In this document: in pieces, positions 19,256 to 30,748 of the stretch
Layout: each line of letters begins with the position of its first letter
Position numbering within the stretch: the first letter of the stretch is position 1
Source of the DNA: Periconia sp. R9002
Lineage: Eukaryota; Ascomycota; Dothideomycetes; Pleosporales; Periconiaceae
DNA: 64,000 bases
Reading direction: 5' to 3'
Assembly (NCBI GenBank): GCA_023627715.1
Contig: JAMAHW010000071.1
Span: 159,028-223,027 of the forward strand
The notes under the pieces: generated by a model
The model's database searches: none
What the model was told of the DNA's origin: nothing
Seen by the model: the letters and a program-made list of their open reading frames with translations, nothing else
Position numbers and translations under genes: made by a program

Positions 19256-20563
19256 ATGACACCCCCACCCCCACCACTCCTCCGCCTCCCCGACGAACTC
19301 CTCCTCCACGTCGCTAACCACCTCCTCCAAAGCAAACACCCACGACACCACCTCGTCGCCCTCTCCCTAACCTGCCGGCGCCTCCGCGCAATCGGGCAAG
19401 AAGTCCTCATCACGCACCCGGACCTCGACGTCCACGTGATCCACATGTACTTGTACCTCCTCGATCAGCACGCTCAACTGATACCTAAGATCAAGACGCT
19501 CGAACTCTGGAGCCATGTTAGCTCAACACCACAAAACATATCCCCGCTACTTACCTGGATAAAGTTACTAAAGACGCCGAATCTCCTCCATTCTGAAGTG
19601 TATGAATTTAGTATGTGGCTCCAGCACGAAATCCAGCACGAAATCCAATCCGTTTTCCGCTCAACCCCGCAACGCGCCGCGGTTGCAAACGTGCGGAACT
19701 GGGAGGACATACTCGACGAATACATCATCCCGGGACTCGTCTGCGTGCTCTGGAACGTCCTTCCCAATCTAACCCACTTCAAAGCCGCGGGTGCGGACAT
19801 GATGCACTTGCGGTTCCTGGCTTCGACCATGGTGGTATGGCCAAACGGTCGCGGTCCAGGTGGTAAGTTGCGATTCGACAAGTGGGTCGGCCGACTCGAA
19901 ACCATGGAGTTCCCTGAGAACGTGAGTTGTTTGGGGGGATACAACGCGCAGCCTGTACGACCGTGGGGTTTCGGGAATTTTAAGACGTTGAAGGTGCTGA
20001 GTATCCCCATGTCGATGCTCGTCGTTCAACCATTCCCTACATCCCCCGTCGCGGCGATGCGGCGACAGCGCCGCATCATCGCGTTGAATGTGCTCCCGCA
20101 GACGCTGGAGTGTCTACGCGTGATGAACGCCGATCCCAACGCAAGCGGTTTCCTCCAGCAACTCTGTCGCGCACGCCAACATAACTTCTTCCCTAGATTC
20201 CGCCGTGTAGAATTCTACTTCTACGCCGAGCTTGAGACGGTGCGGAAGTGGACGACGCGGTTTGGGCTGAAGGATCCGTGGACGGAGTATTGGCGGTTGA
20301 GTAGTAGTGTAGAGATGGAGTTGTTTGTGTGTTTTAAGGGGAGGGGGAGGATTGATGTCGCGGCGTTGGGGGGTACGGTGTGGGGGTTGAGGGAGAAGGG
20401 GGAGTTGGGGCCTGCGGAGGATAAGGTGTGGGCGTTTTGCGGGGTGCCGGTCAGGCTTGAGGGGGAGTGGGATGCCGAGGGGGATTTTGTGATGGTGGAG
20501 ACGCCTGAAGTTCATACATGGGCAGGGGGGTTGCTTACGGAACCGGTGTTGGGGCAGCACTAA
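19256..20563 (+). CDS. F-box protein, paralogue of the 6568 gene
   Basis: A single exon of 435 residues from MTPPPPPLLR. The F-box covers about residues 8-52: LRLPDELLLHVANHL, LVALSLTCRRLRAIGQEVL. After it the sequence follows the layout of the F-box gene at 6568: a LYLLDQHAQLIPKIKTLEL segment matches the other gene's LRILCQRHDLVSKIKHLNV in spacing and pattern. Such proteins bring substrates to SCF ubiquitin ligases. The region 120-400 has Leu-rich segments but no clear repeat domain. No signal peptide or membrane span. Codon use shifts from C-rich at the 5' end to G-rich at the 3' end. The HET cluster lies between the two F-box genes. Confidence 0.8.
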   Translation: MTPPPPPLLRLPDELLLHVANHLLQSKHPRHHLVALSLTCRRLRAIGQEVLITHPDLDVHVIHMYLYLLDQHAQLIPKIKTLELWSHVSSTPQNISPLLTWIKLLKTPNLLHSEVYEFSMWLQHEIQHEIQSVFRSTPQRAAVANVRNWEDILDEYIIPGLVCVLWNVLPNLTHFKAAGADMMHLRFLASTMVVWPNGRGPGGKLRFDKWVGRLETMEFPENVSCLGGYNAQPVRPWGFGNFKTLKVLSIPMSMLVVQPFPTSPVAAMRRQRRIIALNVLPQTLECLRVMNADPNASGFLQQLCRARQHNFFPRFRRVEFYFYAELETVRKWTTRFGLKDPWTEYWRLSSSVEMELFVCFKGRGRIDVAALGGTVWGLREKGELGPAEDKVWAFCGVPVRLEGEWDAEGDFVMVETPEVHTWAGGLLTEPVLGQH

Positions 20564-21634
20564 TTCCCTGAGTTGGATGATGAATTGGCCGAGGGAGACA
20601 GATGGAGCAAGTTGGAGCAAGAAGACAAGACGTACATCTGGGCGAGTTGTTGTAGGAGAGAAGGTGTGTGAGTTTTGGTCGAACACCTACCACGACTTCT
20701 CATACTCGGAAAATGCTGCTCCGCAAGGCCACGATCGAAGTCACTACCGCTGGAAAACGCCTCATCCGTTCCGCTTCAATAGAGATGATGTTGAAGATGC
20801 TGTCTGGAATGCAGTAAAGTACATTCAAATGAGCTATAATAAATCGACTTTCTCTTCCTCTCCCCCGTTGAAGAACTCCCGGTACACGGCGAGATTATAA
20901 AGCCATGGACCTAATGTTCAGGATTGTGTCATTTCCACTTTTTGTAATAGTATATACCCTCCAGGTTTTTGATGGCCTACTTCTTGCATAATCAATAATG
21001 TTTAATTCAGGAATTCTATTTACAGTGCGTATATTATCATCGCTTTAATCGTCTCTCTCTCTAACCTAACTGGGGGGGGGCGGGGGGGGGGGGGGGGGGG
21101 GGGGGGTGCGCCGNNNNNNNNNNCCTCCCTAAATTCCCCCCTTCCCTCTACCCACCTCCAGTTTGGGGGAGGGATGGATACGGAATATAGGATATGGATA
21201 GGTTGTGGAAACAAAGAAAGGAAGGCAGGAAAGAAGGAAGGGAAGAACGAAGAGAGAGAATTTGGGAAAGGAAGGGTAGGAAAACGAGGATATTATCGAC
21301 GACAATATATATAATATTTGTTTTGCAAACTGGTTTCTTGTATCTTTGAGTGAGTGAGTGAATGTTCAAGGTATCTATCTATCCCCATCTGCACAAACAT
21401 GTAGGTATTGATCTTTTACGTTTTACGTTATTCACGGTTTTGTTTTCGCTCCAACGTCTCAGGAGAAGTACCCCATAACGAAGGGAAAACTTGGAAGAGG
21501 AAAATTTCCAAAGAATGGATGGGGAGCTCGCGCCCTGGTATATAAACAAACAAAAAAAATCTACGACAACAAAACCCAAAAAGAACACGCATAAAAGCGA
21601 ATGACTCCCCCCCCCTCCCCCCAATCCCATCGCA
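20564..21634. other. Intergenic with assembly gap
   Basis: 3'-to-3' region that contains a long G run and a 10-N gap (21072-21123), described separately. The rest is low-complexity purine-rich sequence around 21180-21270. Missing sequence could hide more than the ten Ns suggest. Confidence 0.5.
21072..21123. other. G homopolymer plus 10-N assembly gap
   Basis: A G run of about 35 bases broken by one C (21072-21106), then ten Ns at 21114-21123. The same pattern occurs at 39278-39337, which suggests a scaffolding gap with an unreliable homopolymer edge. Confidence 0.9.
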
Positions 21635-23209
21635 TCACTGAACCGTCCACAAACACCGGCAGACCTTATCCCCCACCATCCCTTCTCTCTTCCCCCTCAT
21701 CACCCTCATCGTCCTCATCGTTCTACTCCCCTTCCTACTCTTCTTCTCACTCTTATCACCAGACAAAAGCACAATCACCCCCTGGTCCCTCATCGGCACA
21801 ACCCCACCATCCTTCCCGACAGCCATCTTCTCACAGTACGGCGTCGGCGAATCCGGATCCCGCATCTCGACGAGCTTGAAGCTATACGGCAGCGCGGCGG
21901 CCGTATCATTCGATTTGTTCTGCGGTGGTGGTGTGGCGGAGGTAGTGTTGGCGACGCCTAACGAGCGAAGCGCGACGTAAATGTAGCCTTCCACGACCGT
22001 CTCGTTGAAGTGGCATAGCCAGGATTCGTCGCCTTCCTGGAGGGGCTGGTCGGTGCCGCTTGGGGGCATCATGCGGCTTCCTCCTCCCCCAGTTCCGCCG
22101 CTACCGCGGTCGGGGATGTTGTTGTTGGTGCTCGTCGTGATTACGGAGTCTTGGTTAGGAGCGGTGGTGTTTGTGGTGCGTACGAGTACTTTCCGGTTAT
22201 ACCTTGTTTTGAAGTGATATGCCAAACCGTTCTGCGGCGTTTCCGGGTCCTGGGCTGGGGTAAGGGAGATGGTGGGGATGACGAGGGGGAGTTGTCCGTA
22301 TCTGGGGATATTATCGTTTTCAGTGTTTAGGAAGCCTAGATTGGGGATGATGGAGAGGAGGGAGGAGGGGGTGATGGAGATGGTGCTGTTTAAGGAGGGG
22401 TCGGGAGGAGTGGTGATGGTAAGGTGGAGGGTTTGGTCCGAGGAACACGCCCAGGACTCGGATTCGTTGGCGCGGGAGAGACAGGTGGAGGATTTTTGAA
22501 CCGGGTTGGAGAGGGTGATTTCGTAGGTGCCTTGTTGGATTGGGATGCTGGGGGTGGTTTGAGGAGGGGTTGAGGAGGTTTGTGTGGTGGTGGTTTTGTT
22601 GCTGGGGTTGTGTGGAGTTAGTTTAGATGTTTTTCTTTCTTTCTTTTGGTTTCCTTTTTTCTATCTGACGCACCACATCTGTTCTGCTTCAAGGGGAGAA
22701 CGAATATAGCACACATAAATCAAATAAACAACACCCCTCCAAAGCATTCAAGAATGAAATAAAACTAACCTCTCACCCCTACCCTTCCCCCTAACACTCA
22801 CCAACCCCCCCAAAATCACAAGCGCAAGACAAACCTGCACAGCGAACAAAACCCCAATACGCTGCTTAACTCCCAGCCTCTCCCACGCCGCCGTCCACCT
22901 CTTCCTCCGCGGCAACCGCGGCAACGGCTTCGTCGTGTGTCGCCCATGGAGTAGAGTGGTGACGACGACTTCCTTTTCGTCGGTGACGGGTGAGACGATC
23001 TTGTTGTTTGCGGTGTTGGAGCGCTCGAGGGGGACGAGTTCGAGGCCAGAGGAAGAGAGTTCATCGGATGAAGATGAAGAGGTGGTGGTGGTGGAAGAGA
23101 AGGTAGAAGAGAAGAGGGGGGAGAAGGTCGGAGAGAAGTGGAGTGGAAAAGAGGTGTAGATGCTGGGGAGAGAAGGGAAGGCGCGGGTGGTTTGGCGGGA
23201 GAATGGCAT
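21635..23209 (-). CDS. Single-pass membrane protein with extracellular C-terminal domain, unknown function
   Basis: Two exons (23209-22770 and 22601-21635) with a 168-base phase-2 intron give 468 residues. The N-terminal 110 residues are Ser/Thr-rich and cytosolic-looking, with a basic LPRLPRRKRW segment before one membrane span (IGVLFAVQVCLALVILGGL, about residues 120-140). The rest is likely outside the cell: a Thr-rich stalk, then a domain with SNPVQKSSTCLSRANES, WACSSDQTLHL and a YHFKTRYNRKVLVRT segment, Cys pairs (CLS/WAC, WLC/YCE) and several sequons. The C terminus is basic. The topology suggests type II orientation. This resembles an uncharacterised Pezizomycotina membrane family (perhaps DUF7820); I am not certain of the name. 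The intron donor GTTAGT is slightly unusual but phase-consistent. Confidence 0.7.
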
Positions 23210-25320
23210 GGATGGAAGAGAGGAGGTTATTGGGAGTGAGAGGGAGGTTGTTATGAATGCATTGAAGACTTCTTTTGTTTGTATTGATTAGATAGACCTG
23301 ATAGAGGAGGGAGAATCGGTCTAGATGCAATTATAATATTAGAAAATAAATCGCACCGGTGCGCGCGCGGGCGCTGGATCTTATGGTATGAGGAAGATCC
23401 AGAGTCGATATGTACTCGACAAGAATTCAATTAAAACAGAAATCCAGACTTTCAGAAATCCCCCCAGCAAGAACGCACACAGAGCTATATGATGTATGCT
23501 CTCGGGACTTCGATTTTCTACTACATTGAGAAGAAACTCGGATTGTAGAAGCGAGTTTTTCATGTTCGTTTCATAACCAACTGTGCCTCTCCCCTGCGCT
23601 GCCTGACCTCCTCCCAGCTCCCTCAGGCACATACCCTTCCGACCGCCGCAATTGGTGGAAGTGCGGTGATTCTTGGCGAAAGGTGGGGTTTTCCACTGCA
23701 CTCACCACGTTTGCGAGTGTTCGTGATCTCGTGGATACGAATGGGGGATGGGGGAGGTCAGGAAAAGAGGTCGGTGATGGAAAATCGATTGGGTGGGAGT
23801 TCTCGAGAGGTAACCGCTGCACACGGGGGTGGAGGGATTCCTATTGGCTGAGCTGCACGGTGTCGCTCAACGGGCACATTTATCGCAGATACATGCTCGG
23901 GTCGGGCCTTGCTGTTCATGTGTGTACGTGCTCCGCGTATGAGACGGTCGCGACGTGTACCTAAAGCGGGTGGAATGTCTGTGTTGGTCAGATGGGGGTT
24001 GCTGTAGGATGGCCCCGGCCCGTCGCGGCCGCATAGGAAGGATTCGCGATATGTGCGTTATAAGTGATGATGATGCGTGAATCACGGCCGTTTCGGCGTC
24101 CTGGGGGCGTCTATGCAGAGAGACACATAATGAATTTTGTACAGTGGCATGTTGGTCGCGATCAAGGCCGTCACCTTTTTTCCCACGACTGTGACGTGCA
24201 ATGGCACATGACGGTTCTGGAGTAAACCTGTTTTCAAACGTCGGACATGCTTCCAAACTGTTACATTTTCGTCTTGTCAAACGGGGACACGGGGGATGGC
24301 AGTTCATGCGAAGAACATTTGAAGCTTATAAGGAGGTTGGGTAACAAAGGAGAATGCGTCGGGCTGATTTTCAAGTTACATAAACATGGTGATTCGTTTT
24401 GGGAAATCGGTCTGGGTCAAGACTCTAGATTCATAGCTCATATAGAACTCCTGGAGCCAAATTCCGTGTAGATTTAATTTTATAATTTTCCAAAAAAAAA
24501 TACGTGGTAGGTTTCCTGTATGCGTTGCTAAATAGAGAGCATTTCTCGTATTGGGTTGCTACTTTTGAACCAGGCAACGTCTGGTGCTTACAATACCTAG
24601 CCTACGCGTGCACTACGCACTACTCGTGTGTTCGTCCACATCCAATTTCCATGATGCTGACGCCACAGTTATTAGATTAATACTGCCAACGCAAAAGCAG
24701 TTAAACCAGTCAAGTAGCCGACCAAGAATAGGAGACGGCGGGGCTCCCGAAGCCAAAAAGCCGTGGAGGTGGCCTGCAGCGAGAGGAACCGGGGAGAGAA
24801 TAGTTGCACAACACATGCCATGTATTTACAGATATAGCACTACAGTACAGTGCATCGGAGACATTTCCCCGCCATAATAGCCTTCTATCTTTAACAGACT
24901 TGCGATTAGCTCTTGCGCCTACCTGGGCACGATGGGCTGAGACATTGCAGAAGCGTGCGCTAGTTTGGAGTCTGGACATCAGCCTGTCTTTCTATTCGCG
25001 AAGCTGCTGACTTCGCCTCCCCACTGGTATAAGCACCGCCGCTTACTCTATCTTGGGCCCGAATGGGTGTGTGCAGGGGAGCTGAAAAATGACCGGAAAG
25101 GGCTGGACTTGATGATGATGGAGGATGGTTTATATGAGCTTAGAGCCTCTTTTTTTGAATCGAGTCCCCGTCGTCTTCAAGCGCAGTTTCTCCTTGTGCT
25201 CTTTGACGACGCCACATCCACAATACTCAGAACTTTAATATTTCCTATCATCTTTGACTTCTTTTGATCACAATTTAATAGAATTTCTTCCTACTACATC
25301 GCACCCAGTAATCTGAGGTC
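23210..25320. other. Intergenic, no gene seen
   Basis: About 2.1 kb. Open frames on both strands show no family, no consistent splice pattern and no coding bias. Left end includes the promoter of the minus-strand membrane gene; right end that of the four-span protein. Confidence 0.5.
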
Positions 25321-26124
25321 ATGGCATTCCTTGGTATTCTCATTTCTAATGTTCTTCTCTCGGCGCTTTCCATCACCAATCTGGGACTCATAAGCTCCAT
25401 GGTGGGTTTTATACTCAGTCAAAAACGTACGTTTACGAACAAACCATTTTCAAACCCCTTTACTAACCCTTAATTTACAGATCAGGTGAAAACTTACACG
25501 GTACACTGGCCAAATCAAACAGTTGAGTTGGCAGTCTTACCAGAACATCTCTGGACAGACCAAGGACACGTGAGCAACGGCGTGGCAAGGTACGGGTTCT
25601 TCCTGGGACTCTTTGGTGTGTTTGTGGCATTCCGACAACGGTCGAGGTGGGCAAAGGTAAGTGTTTATATGTTCCTCAGCGGTAGTCTATCGTAGCCATG
25701 CTCACTGAACTGCAAGTCTCCATCGAAAACCCTACTCGCCCTACTTATTTTGCAAGTCCTGGCGGTTCTCTTCACCCTCTCCGCCATCATCTTCGTTTTC
25801 CTAGTCACCAATGAAACGCAAGGTCAGCGCATCCTACCGAGCATCGCAACTTCGAGAGCGTCGTATCCAGCAGACAAATGGACGCCCGAAACGTGGTTCA
25901 AAGCTGTACTCGAACTCCCACTTGCGGACAGTCAGCAACATAATACGATTTCGACAAAAGTAACGAATATGGTTGCTTGGCGATGGATCCTGATTCCCCT
26001 GTTTCTGGTTGATGCGCTGGCCCTAGGATTTTCGATCCTCGAGTATGTTAGGCAGAGGAGGGCGGTGGCTACCGGAGAGCAACTTCACTTGGTGTCGGAC
26101 CGCAAATCACATGCATCCGAGTAG
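25321..26124 (+). CDS. Four-span membrane protein, unknown function
   Basis: Three exons (25321-25426, 25481-25656, 25717-26124) give 229 residues with correct phases. Four hydrophobic spans are visible: the N-terminal MAFLGILISNVLLSALSI region, GFFLGLFGVFVAF near 75, LILQVLAVLFTLSAIIFVFLV near 105-125, and WILIPLFLVDALALGFSIL near 190. The loop between spans 1 and 2 carries HWPNQTVEL and the loop between 3 and 4 carries a NET sequon. Four spans with a short cytosolic basic tail (YVRQRRAVATG) recall MARVEL-like or Sur7-like fungal proteins, but I see no diagnostic motif and give no function. Confidence 0.75.
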
Positions 26125-26821
26125 GTCCGCGAAACCGTGTTTTTGAGCTGGCAATGTATTTCGTGGTACCATGTAGCTAATCAGAGATCGTAATAGTAAT
26201 TTCGTATATGTTTGTAAAGAAAACAATGTTGAATAATCCAGTACAGTGGGTGGTTACAAAGACAAGGCGGTGTATATACATACACATGTAAGCAGGCATG
26301 TGCGCTGATTCAGACTATCACAATCTTGTGAATCTTTATACTATGTCGAGACCGCAGGTGAACACAGGGCCACGCGATGATAGTTTATATGTACACTGTT
26401 CTGAAGACGACCAATAAACAATGGGGGCTACCTGCCTTTTCAGTTCACGGGGTCGCTTGCTCCGTGATTACTCCAGGCTCCAATAGGTAAAAATCGGGCA
26501 TGCGGGTGCGAGATGTTCGGGTATCTCGACAACGGTCGCTTCAGGTGCCCAATCTTGATTTTCAAGGTTCCGTTGAGATTATCAGCCCCCGTCGGGTTAC
26601 ACAACCACAATACGGGTGTGTCGCTGTCAACGCTGTTTGGTCCCATCAGGGCGTACACACAATATAATCGAGGCGCAGTGACCACTGACCGACATGATAG
26701 AATCGATCAATCGATCAGCCCTCAGCCTCGAGGCCATGTCGACTTAATAGAAGGAAGCGCCCCCAGGCGATGAGTCCATGGACTGGCTTACTCCCCGGGG
26801 ACCCTCTTTACTTCCAGCACC
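26125..26821. other. Intergenic, no gene seen
   Basis: About 700 bases before the rhodopsin-like gene; no repeat, RNA gene or clear promoter element seen. Confidence 0.5.
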
Positions 26822-28045
26822 ATGCTCGGTCTCAACCATCGAGGCGTTTATCAGTTCAATGTAAAGGTGATTTGTATCATCTTTGCAGGCGTAGGTGTCG
26901 CCCTGAGAGGCATCAGCAAACTGCTGCGGAAGCAGCGACTTCATAATGATGATTATTGGATCCTAGCCTCGCTCATCTCGTATTGGGTAGCCGTGGGCTT
27001 TTGTATATGGGGTATGTCCTATGCCATCCCAGGATTGTTGTTTTTGGCTGACCATTTTTCCAAAAGGCCTCATCACAGGTGGCGGCGGGATGGAAATTGG
27101 TGAACTAATGGTAGTTAGCAACGAAGGCCCAAAAGGTCTCAGCATGGCAGAGAATTATTTAAAAGTAAACACTACTCCCGCTGTGTATCTTGGTAACTCG
27201 GGAACACGCTAACTCTGCATCTTATCAGTCACTGTTCTATGGATACATTCTCTGCACAATCTCTCTCTATGCTACCAAGATCTCCATCCTGCTGTTCTAT
27301 CGCCGCCTCTTCTTCGTCGAGCCCATGTACCAACAGGCCATACTAGCAATCATGGTTGCGGCAACGGCTTGGTTCTTCTTCGCAGAACTAACGACACTGC
27401 TTGCCTGCCGACCTGTGAACGCCTTCTGGGATCGATCCATCCCTGGGAGTAAATGCTTCAACTTCAGCGCGATGTACCTTGGCACCGGCATCGTCGACGT
27501 TGTGCTCGATCTATTCATTTTGATTCTTCCCATTCACAAGGCGTTCAAGTTGGAGATGCCTCTGCGCACCCGGCTCGCGGTGGCTGCCATTTTTGCTTTG
27601 GGCGGGTTTGTCGTCATTGCCCAAATCTTGCGTCTGACCATGGTATATAACCCTGATGGAGACACCAGTGAGTACCTTTGCGTGAATAGATCATCACCCA
27701 TTGACAATGCAAGTGCACTTTGCTCAGCTGGAAAAGTGGACAAATATCCACGAAACAACGGCCATCATCTGCGCATGTCTTCCGCACTGCAAGCCGCTCC
27801 TGGTGTTCGTGTCTGAACGGTTCGAGAAATCGATATTCCATCTAAGCAAGGTGTTTCCGTCCACACATACGAACAGGGAAGCTTATTCTCAGAAACACCC
27901 ACAAGATGATGCTATTCTTGCAAAAAGTGCTGGGTATGAAAGCTCAACTGTCGAGATCACGAGCGGCTCGGGCGATAGCTTAGATATAACCCCGGTTCCC
28001 TCCCACGGTGTAATTGTCTATTCTCAAAGCGTTGACGTGGCGTAG
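26822..28045 (+). CDS. Fungal rhodopsin-like integral membrane protein (Pth11-related superfamily)
   Basis: Four exons (26822-27011, 27067-27164, 27229-27667, 27714-28045) give 352 residues. Membrane spans are visible at VICIIFAGVGVALRG, WILASLISYWVAVGFCIWG, GYILCTISLYATKISILLFYRRLFF, ILAIMVAATAWFFFAEL, GTGIVDVVLDLFILILPI, LAVAAIFALGGFVVIAQILR and around TTAIICACLP. This is the pattern of the large fungal rhodopsin-domain family: the YRR after span 3, CRPVNAFWD, CFN, the D-x-x-LD-LFILILPI span, and the LEKWTNIHETTAIICACLP motif before the last span. Members include Pth11-like candidate receptors. The first span pair is shorter than usual, so one 5' exon could be missing, and the extracellular CFEM domain of Pth11 is absent. 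The C-terminal tail of about 70 residues is Ser-rich. No retinal-binding Lys is obvious. Confidence 0.85.
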
Positions 28046-28819
28046 TCGCCTACCATGACCTCGATACATGATTGATTGATGAAGTTGATGAGTTCCACGG
28101 GGTCGCACGTGCGCATGACTGACTCGCGGCGTGAGTGAGCGCAGGCGGACCAGATACTACAACAGCACTGTTCAGTATGTTGGGAGCTCGGAATTGGTTT
28201 CATTAATATCTTCCTCTAGCATATGCCAAATCAATACTAAAGACGCATTTAAGATTTTGATATGGATGAGTGCTTATATAATGGGGCTTGGCGAGGAAAT
28301 GACGTTCACATGCTGCCGATCTGGACCCCTCGTTGGGAATTCCCGTCACGCGCACAAATCCAATGCATCGTGAATCAACTTTCCTCACACCACAGCACAC
28401 ACATCCCCACACTCACTTGTTCGCTTCCTTTTCTTGACTCTTCTGCCCATCTGGTGCATAATCGGGCGTGTTGAGCTGTTGATTCAAGCTCAACACAAGC
28501 ATAGAACCCTTGCATAGACGACTGCATCTCCATGGTTAGGTAGGTGGTAGTGGGACCCTCGCTAGCGACATCGATCCAACACCAAACTCTCGGGCTGCCT
28601 TGTCCACGCCTAAAAAAGTCACTTCAACTTCCGCCTGACCTTCGGCACCTGCTTCTCTCCTCTCCAATTCCCCTGCACATACCGCCTCTTGCATTACTAC
28701 GCTCTACGATTGTCTACGCACCACCCTCTCAAAACTTCTACACCGCCCCCGCTTGTGCGTCCTATACCCCACGTATAATTCTCCAACGTTTGCTCTGCGA
28801 TCTACAACTACAGCTCGCC
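28046..28819. other. Intergenic, promoter side of SLC1
   Basis: No gene. The reading frame of SLC1 stays open to 28544 but without an ATG, and the sequence there is C-rich leader-like. Confidence 0.5.
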
Positions 28820-29872
28820 ATGGCCTGGCTCGTTTGGACCATGACCATACCCATCATACCGGTCGTCTTCCTGCGTCTCCTCGCCTTGATCCTCCCCCGA
28901 AAGCTCGCCCAACTCGCATCCTTCGCCGCCTTCTTCATCACTAGCATGTGCATGATGATTCTATGTGCCTCCTACGGTGTTGTTGCCAGCATTGCGCTCC
29001 GACTAGTCGGATATGGTGGATTGAGTCAATGGACAGTTGCAAGGGCCTTCAAGTGGACCATGTGGTTGACCACCGGCGTTACTTTCAGAGTCATTGAGAG
29101 CTCCAAGCAAGAAGGTGGTAGGAAGGGTGGAGAAGAAGCTCTGTCCACACGTCCCGCTGTCTTCGTGGGCAATCACCAAACGTGGGTTTCCCACACCATC
29201 TTAATGTTCTGCATTTGCTGACCTCGCATGTTGTCACAGCGAAATGGACGTCCTGATGCTTGGCTGCACCTTCCCTCAATACACGTCTGTCACCGCAAAG
29301 AAGTCCCTCAAATACGTTCCTTTCCTTGGTTGGTTCAGTACGTTCCCCGTCTCTTGTTCAATATTATCTCCCCCGCGCCTAACAATACCCCACCAGTGGC
29401 CTTATCCAAAACCGTCTTCATCGACCGCGCCAACCGGACCACCGCACGCGCCGCTTTCGATTCCGCCGCCGAAACCATGCGATCAGAGCGTCAAAACGTC
29501 TTCATCTTCCCCGAGGGTACCCGGTCTTACACCGACAAGCCTGAGATGCTGCCTTTCAAGAAGGGCGCATTCCACCTCGCCATCCAAGCCCAGGTTCCCA
29601 TCGTACCCATTGTGTGTGCAAACTACAGCCACGTCTTGAATGTCAAGGAGAAGAAATTCGCACCGGGCATCATCGACGTCAGCGTTCTGCCTGCCATACC
29701 CACCAAAGGCATGACGGCTGCTGACGTGGATGCGCTCTTGAAGAAGACACAGGATAGCATGCAGGAAGAGCTGATTAGGCTGTCGCATGTTTCAGGAGCA
29801 GGAAACGGCGTGCCTCTGCCACGAGCAACCGGTGTGTCGCAGGAGAAGAGCGAACTCAGGAAGCGGAACTAA
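28820..29872 (+). CDS. SLC1: 1-acyl-sn-glycerol-3-phosphate acyltransferase
   Basis: Three exons (28820-29181, 29240-29337, 29397-29872) give 311 residues. The enzyme adds an acyl chain to lysophosphatidic acid to make phosphatidic acid, in the ER membrane and lipid droplets. Two or three N-terminal hydrophobic spans (IIPVVFLRLLALIL, FAAFFITSMCMMILC) anchor it. The acyltransferase signatures are intact: NHQTEMD (HX4D catalytic pair, split by intron 1), VTAKKSLKYVPFLGWF, IDRANR, and FPEGTRSY for phosphate binding, followed by LPFKKGAFHLA and IPIVPIVCAN-like segment (here VPIVPIVCAN). The order and wording match yeast Slc1 closely. The ATG used is the first in the frame. The C-terminal tail is short and polar. 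Confidence 0.95.
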
Positions 29873-30748
29873 TTGCATGCGCATTTCATTGCGGGTTATA
29901 TGGCGTTTGGAATGATAGGGTTCCGGAAGTATATCCCTTGGCTGATTGGAGGGAAAAGGGGGCGTTTTTGTCTTCTTCTGCCTTCTTTCTTCTCTTCACT
30001 CATGCATTTGCATTCAGGAGGGAAAGCATAGTATAAGTACATAGACACTTCTGTTATCGTTGGACAATTCTCTTAAGCAAAAGCATCAAGGGGGTTTCGA
30101 CCGGGTTGGAACTAGGCTTGAAAATGGAAATCATCACCTATGGCTGATGATGATGATGATGCTTCTCTCACAAATTAAACATTTTTGACTCTTCATTGGT
30201 CTCTAAGATACTTACATGTAGACACTCCATTGTTTTGCGGCAAGATGTATGCGGATATGTTTTCCCAAAGCATCCATGGAATCCCCACAAGCCTACAAGC
30301 CGCCCCCACTACAGCTACATGCGATATCGGAGTGAGATGTACAAAAGAACAAATATATTTCGTCGGATTCCAATACGAGAAGAATCCATTTTTTATTTTC
30401 CTCTCCAAGAACGGCAAGTAGTTGGTCCAGTGTCAATTGGGGTCGTTTTTACACGCCGTACACGAGGAGAGGACCCTTGACGACTCGGTTCGGCAGCCAA
30501 TCGGAAGTCGGAATCTGGTGGTTCGATGGACGGCCGGGAACTTTTTTCTGAGCTTCTTTAGCATCGCGCGCCGAAGCTTCACTACCCCACAGCTAACTGA
30601 CAGAGTCACGGCAATTGCTGCCTCTCTCACAACACATCAAAACCACACGTCACGCCCAAGGGGGATCATCTTCGTGCCTCTTCCTTCTCCCTACCTACCA
30701 TCCCTCTCTGCCGCCGCATAATCCGTCTGCCTGTTTGATCTGTTCACC
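29873..30748. other. Intergenic between SLC1 and CBR1
   Basis: No gene seen. A TGA microsatellite lies near 30142-30160. The 3' part is the CBR1 leader. Confidence 0.5.

Noticed and set aside
23867..24307. 146-codon minus-strand frame
   Set aside because: Rich in Arg, His, Pro and Cys, as expected for chance translation; no domain.
28544..28819. Upstream extension of SLC1
   Set aside because: The frame is open but has no ATG and reads as low-complexity leader; the family starts at the chosen ATG.
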